Of a stretch of 25,159 nucleotides of DNA, positions 1-7,607 are shown piece by piece. Numbering within the stretch: the stretch's first letter is position 1; each line of letters starts with the position of its first letter. A program made the position numbers and the translations under genes. The stretch comes from Candidatus Fermentithermobacillaceae bacterium UBA3951 (GTDB lineage: Bacteria; Bacillota; Sulfobacillia; Fermentithermobacillales; Fermentithermobacillaceae): the NCBI GenBank assembly GCA_002385465.1, contig DGDN01000112.1:37446-62604 (forward strand). Direction: 5' to 3'. Under the pieces are notes generated by a model. The model saw nothing but the letters and a program-made list of their open reading frames with translations, had not been told where the DNA came from and searched no databases.

Positions 1-379
1 GGTCCCATACTTCCTTATCCCAAATCTCAACCCTGGTACCCACGCCGAGTATCCAGACATCCTTGGTGATGCCCGCATACTCCCTGAGCGACATCGGCAG
101 GACGATCCTGCCCTGGCGGTCCGGCTCAACGTCGGTTGCACCTGAGAGGAAGTAGCGCTGGTAGTCTCTGGCTTCTCTGTGGTTAAGAGGCATGCTCTTT
201 ATCTTCTCGAGGACAAGTGCCCACTCTTCGCTAGGGTAGACAAAAAGGCAGTTATCAAGGCCTCGAGCAATGTAGAATCGGGGACCGAGAGCCTCCCTGA
301 ACTTAGAGGGCAAAGCTACTCTCCCCTTCTGGTCCACGGTATGGAGATATTCCCCCACAAACCCTGTGGACTGTGCCAC
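1..379 (-). CDS. mraZ: MraZ, division/cell-wall cluster transcriptional regulator (partial, C-terminus cut by window edge)
   Basis: About 126 residues are visible; the usual protein is about 143, so only the last few residues are missing. The N-terminal repeat GEYLHTVDQKGRVALPSKFR and the second repeat SGATDVEPDRQGRIVLPMS are the two SpoVT/AbrB-like MraZ folds. MraZ is a ring-forming DNA-binding protein that represses its own operon, the dcw cluster (mraW, ftsL, pbp and mur genes in most bacteria), which would continue to the left. I chose the GTG at 379, with GGGGGAGAG about 10 bases upstream; a TTG at 382 directly after an in-frame stop is the only alternative. The protein begins a few residues earlier than the common MFxGEY start. 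The gene has its own promoter and likely operator (see those entries). Confidence 0.93.
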   Translation of the reverse strand, partial: MAQSTGFVGEYLHTVDQKGRVALPSKFREALGPRFYIARGLDNCLFVYPSEEWALVLEKIKSMPLNHREARDYQRYFLSGATDVEPDRQGRIVLPMSLREYAGITKDVWILGVGTRVEIWDKEVWD

Positions 380-409
380 CAATCACCACTCTCCCCCACT
401 AGACACCCC
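370..409 (-). promoter_or_regulatory. Four 10-bp direct repeats, likely MraZ-binding operator
   Basis: Read on the minus strand from 409 to 370, four consecutive 10-base units begin GGGGTG, GTGGGG, GTGGTG and GTGGCA. The spacing is exactly 10 bases, and the last unit contains the GTG start codon of mraZ. MraZ is known to bind short G-rich direct repeats (TGGGN-like) one helical turn apart just in front of its own gene. The array covers the expected transcription start and the ribosome site, so bound protein would block transcription. The last unit may be partly coding coincidence. Confidence 0.6.
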
Positions 410-410
410 T

Positions 411-439
411 ATTCTACACATCGAGGGTAATTCCTTCAA
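411..439 (-). promoter_or_regulatory. Sigma-A promoter of mraZ
   Basis: On the minus strand there is a -35 TTGAAG (439-434), a 17-base spacer and a -10 TAGAAT (416-411). Four and five of six bases match the consensus, and the spacing is ideal. Transcription would start near 404, inside the MraZ repeat array. Confidence 0.7.
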
Positions 440-498
440 CCTTTAGCTTTTTTGTGGCAACAAATAGGGCGATCGTAAATACTTGTTTCTAGCAAATG

Positions 499-531
499 AA
501 AAAGGCCGCACCACACATGGTGGGAGCGGCC
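499..531 (-). terminator. Rho-independent terminator of the korDABC-gdh-mcm operon
   Basis: On the minus strand GGCCGC (531-526) pairs with GCGGCC (509-504), with an extra ACCA/TGGT inner stem. The hairpin is followed at once by five U (503-499). It lies 28 bases beyond the stop codon of the zinc-ribbon gene and separates that operon from mraZ. Confidence 0.85.
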
Positions 532-558
532 CCCTAAGACGAATGAAGACTTATCGGG

Positions 559-762
559 CTAGGCTTTTCCTATCGTGGCGACGGCCTCGAAAGAATCTTC
601 GGCGGCTTTCCTCTCAAGGTGCAGCACGGAACCTCCGCACTTGGGACACCTGAGAGAAAAGCCGCCTTTTGCGCGCTCTTCCCCTCCATCTGCCTCGCGC
701 CGGGTCGATCCTTGAACCCCGCACGCAAGGCAGATGTACTCAACCGTTCTGGGTGGTCTCAC
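559..762 (-). CDS. Small zinc-ribbon protein, function unknown
   Basis: This 67-residue protein has two cysteine pairs, CLAC (residues 11-14) and CPKC (39-42), which together would bind one zinc ion as a zinc ribbon. The charged linker between them (EADGGEERAK) and the tail show no other motif. It starts with GTG behind GGGGGCGAGG and lies 41 bases after the amidohydrolase stop. It is the last gene of the operon, directly before the terminator. Stand-alone zinc ribbons of this size can be DNA- or protein-binding adaptors. Nothing in the sequence says which, and I do not assign a function. Its place in the operon suggests it serves the amidohydrolase or the acyl-CoA enzymes. Confidence 0.75.
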   Translation of the reverse strand: MRPPRTVEYICLACGVQGSTRREADGGEERAKGGFSLRCPKCGGSVLHLERKAAEDSFEAVATIGKA

Positions 763-803
763 GACCTCGCCCCCTTAGGATGATTTTCCAATCCACCCTG
801 CCT

Positions 804-1688
804 TCACTCTACTGTATTCTGGCGGGAGCTTGTGTTTCCTCCCGTCCTACATCTGAAAAACTTGCCAAACACTCCCTCCGCGTTTTCTCCCAAGATCATC
901 TCCTGCTCCTTTTTCGTAAGGCCCGATGAAGCGACTTCTCGTATGTATCTTTTGCAGGTTACGAGGGGATAATCGCTTCCCAGCATGATCTTGTCCAACA
1001 TCCCCAACGCTTTGAGGGCCAAATACACATCGGGCTTATAAAGGAGCGGTTGGGCGGCGCTATCGTAGTACACGTGCTCAAGGCCCCTTATCTCGGGCAT
1101 GGAGGCATAAAAGGGAAGGCCACCTCCCAAGTGGGCGAAAACCGTGGTAAGCCCCGGGTTCTCCAAGGAGAACCGGTATGCTCCGAGGGGCCCCACGTCT
1201 CCCTTGCCGGGATAATCGTGGCCGACCAGCTCGTTTACGTGGATGAGGACTACTCTACCGGCTTCACGGCACAGTCCGGCAACCCTTTTCATCCCCTTGC
1301 CCAGGAGGTCGAAGCCGTGTCCTGCAGGGAAGATCTCGCCAACCCCGCACGCTCCCAGAGAAAGGCACCTCTCTGCTTCAGCCAAGGCGCCCGGCGATTC
1401 GGGATCGAGAACCGCCATAAAAGCGATCTTATCAGGGTAAGACCGCATGAGATGGGCCGCGTAATCGTTCTGCATGCGGGATATGCCCGTATCCTTGAAC
1501 GCAAACCCCGAGATAACGGACTTATGGACGCCGTGTGCCTCCATGTCCCTTATGAGGTCTTCTCCGGTCAAGAAGCTCGCGTTCTTGGTCTTTGTGAGCA
1601 AGGCAAAATGGGGATCCCGCTCCGCGAAGAAAGCGGGATCCCCGGCTATTTCCGGGGGAACTACGTGCGCGTGGCAGTCGATGATCAC
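804..1688 (-). CDS. Amidohydrolase (ACMSD-like, amidohydrolase_2 family)
   Basis: A 294-residue TIM-barrel metal hydrolase of the amidohydrolase_2 family, which includes non-oxidative decarboxylases such as ACMSD and gamma-resorcylate decarboxylase. Likely metal and catalytic residues are the HxH in DCHAHV (His6, His8), His150 in VLIHVNE, His186 in FAHLGGG and Asp239 in LGSDYP. It starts at GTG and shares GTGA with the epimerase stop, so the two are translationally coupled. The tail after about residue 277 (RCRTGGNTSSRQ) looks unstructured. The substrate is unknown. Context links it to methylmalonyl-CoA metabolism, and a hydrolase or decarboxylase role there is only an inference. Confidence 0.85.
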   Translation of the reverse strand: MIIDCHAHVVPPEIAGDPAFFAERDPHFALLTKTKNASFLTGEDLIRDMEAHGVHKSVISGFAFKDTGISRMQNDYAAHLMRSYPDKIAFMAVLDPESPGALAEAERCLSLGACGVGEIFPAGHGFDLLGKGMKRVAGLCREAGRVVLIHVNELVGHDYPGKGDVGPLGAYRFSLENPGLTTVFAHLGGGLPFYASMPEIRGLEHVYYDSAAQPLLYKPDVYLALKALGMLDKIMLGSDYPLVTCKRYIREVASSGLTKKEQEMILGENAEGVFGKFFRCRTGGNTSSRQNTVE

Positions 1689-2101
1689 GACCGGTGCTCA
1701 CCGGCCTCCTCGACAAGCTCCATAAGGACCCCGAAAGTGCTCTTGGGATGGAGGAACCCTACCTTGGTCCCGTGGGCGCCCGGCCTGGGCTCTTTGTCTA
1801 TGAGCCTTGCTCCTCCTTCTTCGGCCTTCTTGAGATCGCCGAGGATGTCGTCGGTCTCAAGAGCTATGTGGTGCATGCCCTCTCCCCTTGAGGCGAGGAA
1901 CTTCGCGACAGGCGAATCGTCGGCCGTCGGCTGGAGGAACTCGAGCCTCGTATCGCCCACCGGGACAAATGCCACTTTCACTTTCTGCGAAGGGACTTCC
2001 TCAACGCCCGCGACCTCAAGCCCAAAGACATCCTTTACGGTCTTTATGGCCGCATCAAGGTCGTTCACGGCTATACCTATATGGTTCACTTTTGTGATCA
2101 T
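1685..2101 (-). CDS. mce: Methylmalonyl-CoA epimerase
   Basis: This 138-residue VOC-fold protein matches methylmalonyl-CoA epimerase in length and pattern. It begins KVNHIGIAVNDLD, has GEGMHHIALETDD in the middle and ends with GVLMELVE. Likely metal ligands are His7, His78 and Glu128, consistent with the His/Gln/His/Glu set of known epimerases. It interconverts the (R) and (S) forms of methylmalonyl-CoA, linking the mutase to the decarboxylase or carboxylase. It lies 13 bases after the mutase gene, which strongly supports the assignment. The start is ATG with GGGAGTGAGG upstream. It overlaps the amidohydrolase start by four bases. Confidence 0.93.
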   Translation of the reverse strand: MITKVNHIGIAVNDLDAAIKTVKDVFGLEVAGVEEVPSQKVKVAFVPVGDTRLEFLQPTADDSPVAKFLASRGEGMHHIALETDDILGDLKKAEEGGARLIDKEPRPGAHGTKVGFLHPKSTFGVLMELVEEAGEHRS

Positions 2102-2114
2102 CTATCCTCACTCC

Positions 2115-3788
2115 CTATATGAAAGCTCCGGGACGGTAGGTTCCAAACACATTCCGCAGGACATCACAGATTTCCCCGATGGTGGCGTATTGCCTGACCG
2201 CCTCAACGACCGGTACCACCAGGTTGGAATCTCCTCTGGCCGCGTTCTCTATCTCCTTGAGGGCCTGACCGACTGCCCTGGAATCGCGCCTCGCCTTTAG
2301 GTCCTTAAGGCGCTTCTTCTGGGCTTCGGCTATTTCCGGGTTAACCCTGAGGAGTCCCTTGGGAGGCTCCTCTTTCACTTCGAAGCAGTTTACTCCCACA
2401 ACGAGGGATTCTTTGGCTTCGACCGACTTCTGGTACTTGTAGGCGCTATCCTGGATCTCTCGCTGTAGGTACCCTCGCTCAATGGCTGCGGGGGCGCCGC
2501 CCATATCGTCGATCTTCTTGATGTACTCCTCTGCCCTGGCCTCGATCTCGTCGGTCAGTTTTTCTACATAGTAGCTGCCGGCCAGGGGGTCTACCGTTTC
2601 GGCCACGCCCGACTCATGTGCGATTATCTGCTGCGTCCTTAAGGCTATCCTTACCGAGTCCTCGGTGGGGAGAGACAGTGCCTCATCCCGGGAGTTCGTG
2701 TGGAGCGACTGGGTGCCGCCTAGGACCGCGGCGAGGGCCTCAAGAGTCGTCCGGATAACGTTGTTGTCCGGCTGCTGGGCGGTGAGGGACGAACCGGCCG
2801 TCTGCGTGTGGAACCGGAGCATCATGGATTTCGGGTTTTTCGCGCCGAACCTTTCTTTCATTATGCGGGCCCAGAGCCGCCGGGCAGCCCTGAACTTGGC
2901 CACTTCCTCAAAGAAGTCCATGTGGCTGTTGAAGAAGAAACTAAGCCTTCCCGCAAACTGGTCGACGTCCAACCCCTTCTTCACGGCGGCTTCGACGTAA
3001 GCAATTCCGTTGGCCAGCGTAAAGGCGACCTCCTGGACCGCGGTAGCGCCCGCTTCCCTTATGTGGTAACCGCTTATGGAGATGGTGTTCCAAAGCGGAA
3101 TTGTCTTAGAGCAGTACTCGAATATGTCGGTAACCAGGCGCATGGAGGGCCCGGGCGGGAATATGTATGTACCTCTTGCCACGTATTCTTTCAGGATGTC
3201 GTTCTGCACCGTCCCCTGCAGCTTATCGGGGCTCACCCCTTGCTTCTCGCCCACTACCTGATACATGGCAAGGAGCAGCGCCGCCGGGGCGTTTATCGTC
3301 ATGGAAGTCGATACTTTGTCCAGGGGAATCCCGCTGAACACTACCTCCATGTCTTCCAACGAGTCGATGGCCACGCCGACCTTGCCTACTTCGCCCTCGG
3401 CAAGGGGGTGGTCGGAGTCGTACCCCACCTGCGTGGGCAGGTCAAAGGCCACCGAGAGGCCGGTCTGTCCCTGCTCGAGCAGGAACCTGAACCTCTGGTT
3501 GGTCTCTTCGGCGGTACCAAAGCCGGCGTACTGGCGCATGGTCCAGAGACGCCCCCGGTACATGGTGGGTTGGACTCCACGGGTGAAGGGATACTCGCCC
3601 GGGAAACCGAGCTTCTCCGAGTAGTCCCATCCTTCGAGATCGGGAGGCGTGAGAGCGCGGTCTATGGGTATTCCCGACCGGGTCGAGAATTCTTTCTTCC
3701 GTTCGGGATATCTCTGGATGACCCTGGCAACCGTGCCCTCTTCCCACTTTTTCTTGAGCGCCCTAAGTTCCTCGGCCTTCACTTCCAA
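2115..3788 (-). CDS. mcmA1: Methylmalonyl-CoA mutase, catalytic (large/N-terminal) subunit
   Basis: A 557-residue catalytic TIM barrel of an adenosylcobalamin-dependent acyl-CoA mutase. It ends at FGTYRPGAFI, before the B12-binding domain, so this is the two-subunit form. By counting against well-known mutases, Tyr87 (in TMRQYAGF) corresponds to Tyr89 of the P. shermanii enzyme, Arg205 (VARGTYIF) to Arg207, and His242 (ISGYH) to His244. Tyr89 and Arg207 grip the substrate carboxylate and are replaced in isobutyryl-CoA mutases, so succinyl-CoA/methylmalonyl-CoA is the likely substrate pair. The start is TTG behind TTAGGAGGGG. It lies 18 bases after the glutamate dehydrogenase gene. No gene for the small B12-binding subunit or the MeaB chaperone is in the operon. 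Confidence 0.94.
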   Translation of the reverse strand: MEVKAEELRALKKKWEEGTVARVIQRYPERKKEFSTRSGIPIDRALTPPDLEGWDYSEKLGFPGEYPFTRGVQPTMYRGRLWTMRQYAGFGTAEETNQRFRFLLEQGQTGLSVAFDLPTQVGYDSDHPLAEGEVGKVGVAIDSLEDMEVVFSGIPLDKVSTSMTINAPAALLLAMYQVVGEKQGVSPDKLQGTVQNDILKEYVARGTYIFPPGPSMRLVTDIFEYCSKTIPLWNTISISGYHIREAGATAVQEVAFTLANGIAYVEAAVKKGLDVDQFAGRLSFFFNSHMDFFEEVAKFRAARRLWARIMKERFGAKNPKSMMLRFHTQTAGSSLTAQQPDNNVIRTTLEALAAVLGGTQSLHTNSRDEALSLPTEDSVRIALRTQQIIAHESGVAETVDPLAGSYYVEKLTDEIEARAEEYIKKIDDMGGAPAAIERGYLQREIQDSAYKYQKSVEAKESLVVGVNCFEVKEEPPKGLLRVNPEIAEAQKKRLKDLKARRDSRAVGQALKEIENAARGDSNLVVPVVEAVRQYATIGEICDVLRNVFGTYRPGAFI

Positions 3789-3806
3789 ATCCCCTCCTAA
3801 GCGACG

Positions 3807-5060
3807 TTACGACAGCCAACCACGGAGTCTCATGGCGTCCGTAACCCTCTTAACGCCTACCAAAAATGCGGCTTCTCTCATGGATACCTTCATATCGCAG
3901 TGCATCCCAAAAACGGACGAGAAACATTCTACCATGATCTTCTCCAGTTTCCTCTCGAGCTCGTCTTCCGTCCAAGACGAACCCTGGAGGTTCTGCACCC
4001 ACTCGAAATAGGAAGCAGTGACGCCGCCCGCGGATGCCAAGATATCCGGCACTACCATAACCCCTTTTTGCTCGAGGACGGTATCGGCGCCGGGGACAGT
4101 CGGTCCGTTGGCGGCTTCCACCACCAGGCTGGCTTTTACTCGGGGAGCGATCTCTTCGGTTATTGAACCCTCAAGGGCGGCAGGGATCAAGACATCGACC
4201 GGAAGGGCGAAAAACTCGCCTTCCGGCACGTCCTTCGATCCGGGAAATCCCCTTACTGTCCCCCGCTCCTTTTTCCAGGCAAGGACCGCCACGGGGTCCA
4301 GCCCGTCGGGGTCGTAGGCCGCCCCGCCGGTATCGTTGCACGCTACCATCTTAGATCCAAGCTCAGCCATGTAGTAGGCGGTGTTGAAGCCTGCGTTTCC
4401 AAAACCGCTCACGGCATAAGAAGCTCCCTTTAGGTCTATGCCCAAGGCCTTGGCGGCCTCTCGGGCGCAGAGGACGGTACCCCTGGCCGTAGCCGTATCT
4501 CTGGCCGCAACTCCTCCGAGTTCAACCGGCTTCCCCGTCACGACCGGCGGGGTAACTTCTCTCCTAAGTGACGAATACTCATCCATTATCCAGGCCATCA
4601 CTTGGGCGTTGGTGTACATCTCTGGGGCGGGGATATCTCTGAGGGGCCCCAGGAGGTCGGCCACGGCGCGCACGTACCCCCGCGTGAGGTTCTCAAGTTC
4701 CCTTTGGGACATCTCTTTGGGGTTGCAGCGAATTCCGCCTTTTGCGCCGCCGAAAGGGAGCCCCATGACCGACGACTTAAAGGTCATCCACATCGCCAGA
4801 GCCTTGATCTCGTCGGCACCCACGGCGGGATGGAACCTGATGCCCCCTTTGGCAGGGCCCAGGGCAGTCGAATGCTGGGAGCGCCATCCGGTGAAAACCT
4901 TCGTGGACCCGTCGTCCATTTTCACGGGAATGGCGACTTCCAGCGTCTTCTCGGGCTCTCTGAGCCTCTCGTAAGCGATACTCTCCAAGCCAAGCATATC
5001 GCAGGCTTTCTTAACCTCGCGCCTGGCAATCTCCAGCCATCTAGTGCCACAAACCGGCAT
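3807..5060 (-). CDS. gdhA: Glutamate dehydrogenase (Glu/Leu/Phe/Val dehydrogenase family)
   Basis: A 417-residue protein, the usual length for hexameric NAD(P)-linked glutamate dehydrogenase. GPAKGGIRFHP holds the substrate-binding Lys71, MTFKSSVMG has Lys95, and LPFGGAKGGI has the catalytic Lys107. The nucleotide fold is marked by SGFGNAGFN (GFGNAG at 219-224). It oxidatively deaminates glutamate to 2-oxoglutarate, or the reverse. The GPAKGGIRFHP pattern fits glutamate better than leucine or valine dehydrogenases, but a branched-chain role is not fully excluded. The start is ATG with GGGGAGGA 8 bases upstream. It sits between the 2-oxoacid oxidoreductase and the mutase, which fits the route glutamate to succinyl-CoA to methylmalonyl-CoA. 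Confidence 0.94.
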   Translation of the reverse strand: MPVCGTRWLEIARREVKKACDMLGLESIAYERLREPEKTLEVAIPVKMDDGSTKVFTGWRSQHSTALGPAKGGIRFHPAVGADEIKALAMWMTFKSSVMGLPFGGAKGGIRCNPKEMSQRELENLTRGYVRAVADLLGPLRDIPAPEMYTNAQVMAWIMDEYSSLRREVTPPVVTGKPVELGGVAARDTATARGTVLCAREAAKALGIDLKGASYAVSGFGNAGFNTAYYMAELGSKMVACNDTGGAAYDPDGLDPVAVLAWKKERGTVRGFPGSKDVPEGEFFALPVDVLIPAALEGSITEEIAPRVKASLVVEAANGPTVPGADTVLEQKGVMVVPDILASAGGVTASYFEWVQNLQGSSWTEDELERKLEKIMVECFSSVFGMHCDMKVSMREAAFLVGVKRVTDAMRLRGWLS

Positions 5061-5096
5061 CCGCGAATCCTCCCCGGGGCGATGCGCGCATGGACC

Positions 5097-5636
5097 CTAT
5101 GAGTTTACCTCCTTGGCAGCCTGAATACCTGCCAAGAAAGCCGTCTTGTTGAGCTCCTCCGTGCCTTTGGGCACCCTCGCCAAAACCGACTGAAGAGCAG
5201 CTTCTTCGGGCACTATGCCCGTGAGGCCCACCAAGAGACCCAAAGCCACGATGTTCGCAACGATCTCGCGGCCGAGCTCCTTGGCTTTGGCGCTTATCGA
5301 ATACTTAATGACCTTGGCATCGATGGGAGGCACGTCCTTCACATATGTGTCGTCCACGATGACCATCCCTCCCGGGCGGACACCGGGGACGAACTTGTCA
5401 CAGGCCTCTTGGGTCATGACAAGGAGGATCTCCGGGCTCTTAATCTCCGGATAGTCGATCTCATCGGTGGAGATTATGACGTCGGCCTTTGAAGAACCGC
5501 CGCGGGACTCAGGCCCGTATGACTGGGACTGCACGGCGTTGTACTCGGTGTGCTCGGCTGCCGCAGCGGCCAAGATAATTGCCGCGGTAATGAGCCCCTG
5601 GCCACCTGCACCCGCCAGCCTGAACTCTTTACGCAT
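5097..5636 (-). CDS. korC: 2-oxoacid:ferredoxin oxidoreductase, gamma subunit
   Basis: A 179-residue gamma subunit with the glycine-rich opening GAGGQGLITAAIILAAAA and the NAVQSQSYGPESRGG segment typical of KorC/VorC/PorC. It forms the CoA- and interface-binding part of the enzyme that decarboxylates a 2-oxoacid to acyl-CoA and reduces ferredoxin. Its ATG overlaps the beta-subunit stop by one base (TAATG), so it is translationally coupled. It ends 36 bases before the glutamate dehydrogenase start. The order delta-alpha-beta-gamma and the neighbouring glutamate dehydrogenase and mutase favour 2-oxoglutarate as substrate. Branched-chain 2-oxoacids are the alternative. Confidence 0.92.
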   Translation of the reverse strand: MRKEFRLAGAGGQGLITAAIILAAAAAEHTEYNAVQSQSYGPESRGGSSKADVIISTDEIDYPEIKSPEILLVMTQEACDKFVPGVRPGGMVIVDDTYVKDVPPIDAKVIKYSISAKAKELGREIVANIVALGLLVGLTGIVPEEAALQSVLARVPKGTEELNKTAFLAGIQAAKEVNS

Positions 5637-6460
5637 TAGCCCCTTCCTCCTTCCGCCGTCTTGGCCAGAAGTTCGTCGTAGACTTTGGTGAGCTCCTTAG
5701 AGGGCTTGTTCACGAGCACCCCTATGGGGAACTTCCCCTCTTTCTCTTCAGGGGTCATCTTGTCCCACGAGGCGCCCGGAACCGCGTGATCTTTCATCCA
5801 ATTGAGCATATCAAGCGGAGTCCGGAGCTTGTTGCGGCGGCCGAAGTACGTCGGGCATTGAGACAGCGCATCTACAAAGCTGAACCCGTCGTACTTCAAG
5901 GCATCCTTGATTACGTTGGTGAGATGGCGGGTGTGATAGGCGGTACTCCTTGCGACAAATGACCCGCCCGCTCCCTTTACAAGCTCGCAGAGGTCAAAGG
6001 GCCGCTCGATCATGCCGTAGGGAGCCGTAGAAGCGTAGCTGCCCGTGGGAGTGAGCGGCGAGTACTGGCCCGAAGTCATCCCGTAGATGTTGTTGTTGAA
6101 GCAGATCACGGTGAGGCCTATGTTCCGCCTCGCGGCGTGAATGAGATGGTTGCCTCCGATGGCGGCGGCGTCGCCGTCGCCGGTTATGACGACCACGTCA
6201 AGCTCGGGATTCGCCATCTTTATCCCCGTAGCGAACGGGATGGCCCTGCCGTGAGTGGTGTGAAGGGTGTCGAAGTTCATGTATCCGGGAGCACGGGACG
6301 AGCAACCGATACCCGATACTACTACGGTCTTCTCGGCGTCAATCCCGGACTCGTCGATGGCCCGTATGATGGCTTGGGTTACGATGCCGTGTCCGCATCC
6401 GGGACACCAGATATGTGGCAATTTGCCCACACGTAGATATTTCTCAAGAGGCAGAGCCAC
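5636..6460 (-). CDS. korB: 2-oxoacid:ferredoxin oxidoreductase, beta subunit (thiamine diphosphate-binding)
   Basis: The beta subunit holds thiamine diphosphate. With the start used here it is 274 residues. CPGCGHG (from residue 19) is the family's N-terminal signature, and GDGDAAAIGGN (94-104) with NNNIYGMTSGQ (122-132) is the thiamine diphosphate/Mg motif. The open frame runs 25 codons further upstream to 6535, but that stretch (Arg-rich, unlike the family) lies inside korA. The GTG at 6460 has AAGGAGG 9 bases upstream and gives the usual start, ALPLEKYLR. The gene therefore overlaps the end of korA by 17 bases. It converts the 2-oxoacid to acyl-CoA and CO2, with electrons passed to ferredoxin. 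Confidence 0.94.
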   Translation of the reverse strand: MALPLEKYLRVGKLPHIWCPGCGHGIVTQAIIRAIDESGIDAEKTVVVSGIGCSSRAPGYMNFDTLHTTHGRAIPFATGIKMANPELDVVVITGDGDAAAIGGNHLIHAARRNIGLTVICFNNNIYGMTSGQYSPLTPTGSYASTAPYGMIERPFDLCELVKGAGGSFVARSTAYHTRHLTNVIKDALKYDGFSFVDALSQCPTYFGRRNKLRTPLDMLNWMKDHAVPGASWDKMTPEEKEGKFPIGVLVNKPSKELTKVYDELLAKTAEGGRG

Positions 6461-7607
6461 TCTGAATCGCCTCCTTAATTGCGTCCAGAATCTCGTCCGG
6501 CTCAATGTAACGGCCGCCCAGTTTGTTGACTCCAACTACCGGACAGGCATCGCCCATAACGCGCTTCACGGGCAGGATAATCTGGCCCAGATTCATCTCG
6601 GGGACGATCACGGCTTTGGGCTTCTTGGCCTTGGCCTTAAGGAGTGGCTCCTCGATGAAAGGCCAGATGGTCACCGGGCGGATAAGTCCCGCCTTGAGAC
6701 CCTTTGCACGGGCGTCCCGGACGGCCTTCTTGGCCGACCTGGCGGTGCCGCCGTAGGAGAACACGAACACTTCGGCATCATCGGTAAAAAGCTCTTCTGC
6801 CTGAGGCAGGTCTTTTTTCCTGGATGTGATCTTGTCGTTTATCCTCTTTATTTGTCTCGCGCCCAGTTCGGGGTTGTTCGTCGGGAAACCGTCCTCACCG
6901 TGGGTAAGGCCGGTTACGTGGTACTTGTAGCCGTCTCCGAAAGCGGCAAGAGGGGCTACCTTGGCCGGATCACCGTAGTCGGCGTAAGGCTTATACTGTC
7001 CGGGAGGAAGATCGGGCTTTGCCCTGTCTTTCACCAAGAGCTCCGACTTCGAAGGCAGCACGACCTTCTCGCGGAGGTGGCCGACCATCTCATCCATAAG
7101 CAGGATGACCGGCGTCCTCAGTTCTTCGGCTATGTTGAATGCGGCCACGGTCAAAGTGTAGGCTTCGAGGACGCTCGACGGCGCGAGCGCCACGATCTCG
7201 TGGTCGCCGTGAGTACCCCACCTGGCTTGCATGACGTCGCCTTGGGCCGCCGACGTCGGCATACCGGTAGACGGTCCCACTCGCTGGACGTCCACCACTA
7301 CACACGGGATCTCGGCCTCTACGGCGAACCCTATGTTCTCCTGCTTCAGGGAAAATCCCGGGCCTGACGTGGCCGTCATGGACTTCCGGCCTGCCAGGGA
7401 AGCACCACAAATGGCAGCCATGCTGGCGATCTCATCTTCCATCTGCATGAATTTGCCGCCTACCCGCGGGAGATACGAAGCGCAGAGCTCGGCGATCTCG
7501 GTAGACGGCGTTATTGGGTAGCCTGCGAAAAACTTAAGGCCTGCCGCTATTGCTCCTTCCACACAGGCTTCATTGCCAAGAAGAAGCCTGGGCTTACCCT
7601 CCTTCAT
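6444..7607 (-). CDS. korA: 2-oxoacid:ferredoxin oxidoreductase, alpha subunit
   Basis: A 387-residue alpha subunit with GYPITPSTEIAE near the N-terminus (residues 29-40), the pattern of 2-oxoglutarate:ferredoxin oxidoreductases, and EDEIASMAAICGASLAG and TATSGPGFSLKQE after it. It binds the substrate and the pyrophosphate end of the cofactor together with the beta subunit. The ATG start overlaps the ferredoxin-subunit stop by four bases, and its 3' end overlaps korB. The tight packing of four subunits predicts a stable heterotetramer that feeds reduced ferredoxin to hydrogenases or other acceptors. Those acceptors are not in the window. Confidence 0.94.
   Translation of the reverse strand: MKEGKPRLLLGNEACVEGAIAAGLKFFAGYPITPSTEIAELCASYLPRVGGKFMQMEDEIASMAAICGASLAGRKSMTATSGPGFSLKQENIGFAVEAEIPCVVVDVQRVGPSTGMPTSAAQGDVMQARWGTHGDHEIVALAPSSVLEAYTLTVAAFNIAEELRTPVILLMDEMVGHLREKVVLPSKSELLVKDRAKPDLPPGQYKPYADYGDPAKVAPLAAFGDGYKYHVTGLTHGEDGFPTNNPELGARQIKRINDKITSRKKDLPQAEELFTDDAEVFVFSYGGTARSAKKAVRDARAKGLKAGLIRPVTIWPFIEEPLLKAKAKKPKAVIVPEMNLGQIILPVKRVMGDACPVVGVNKLGGRYIEPDEILDAIKEAIQSGSAS
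6470..6476 (-). promoter_or_regulatory. Ribosome-binding site that fixes the korB start
   Basis: AAGGAGG on the minus strand lies 9 bases before the GTG at 6460. The longer open frame from 6535 has no comparable site. Confidence 0.8.

Noticed and set aside
1050..2300. A 416-codon open frame on the plus strand
   Set aside because: It lies antisense to the amidohydrolase, epimerase and mutase genes, has no family-like motifs, and is explained by codon bias of GC-rich genes on the other strand.
2115..3788. Isobutyryl-CoA mutase or 2-hydroxyisobutyryl-CoA mutase as identity of the large subunit
   Set aside because: Those enzymes replace the Tyr and Arg that bind the substrate carboxylate; here both are kept (Tyr87, Arg205).
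2808..3800. A 330-codon plus-strand open frame opposite the mutase gene
   Set aside because: Antisense shadow; no recognisable domain and no promoter or ribosome site.
6461..6535. A 25-codon N-terminal extension of korB
   Set aside because: Arg-rich and unlike the family; it lies in korA, and the GTG at 6460 has an excellent ribosome site.
6267..7367. A 366-codon plus-strand open frame opposite korA and korB
   Set aside because: The opposite strand encodes clear KorA and KorB with motifs and ribosome sites; this frame has none.
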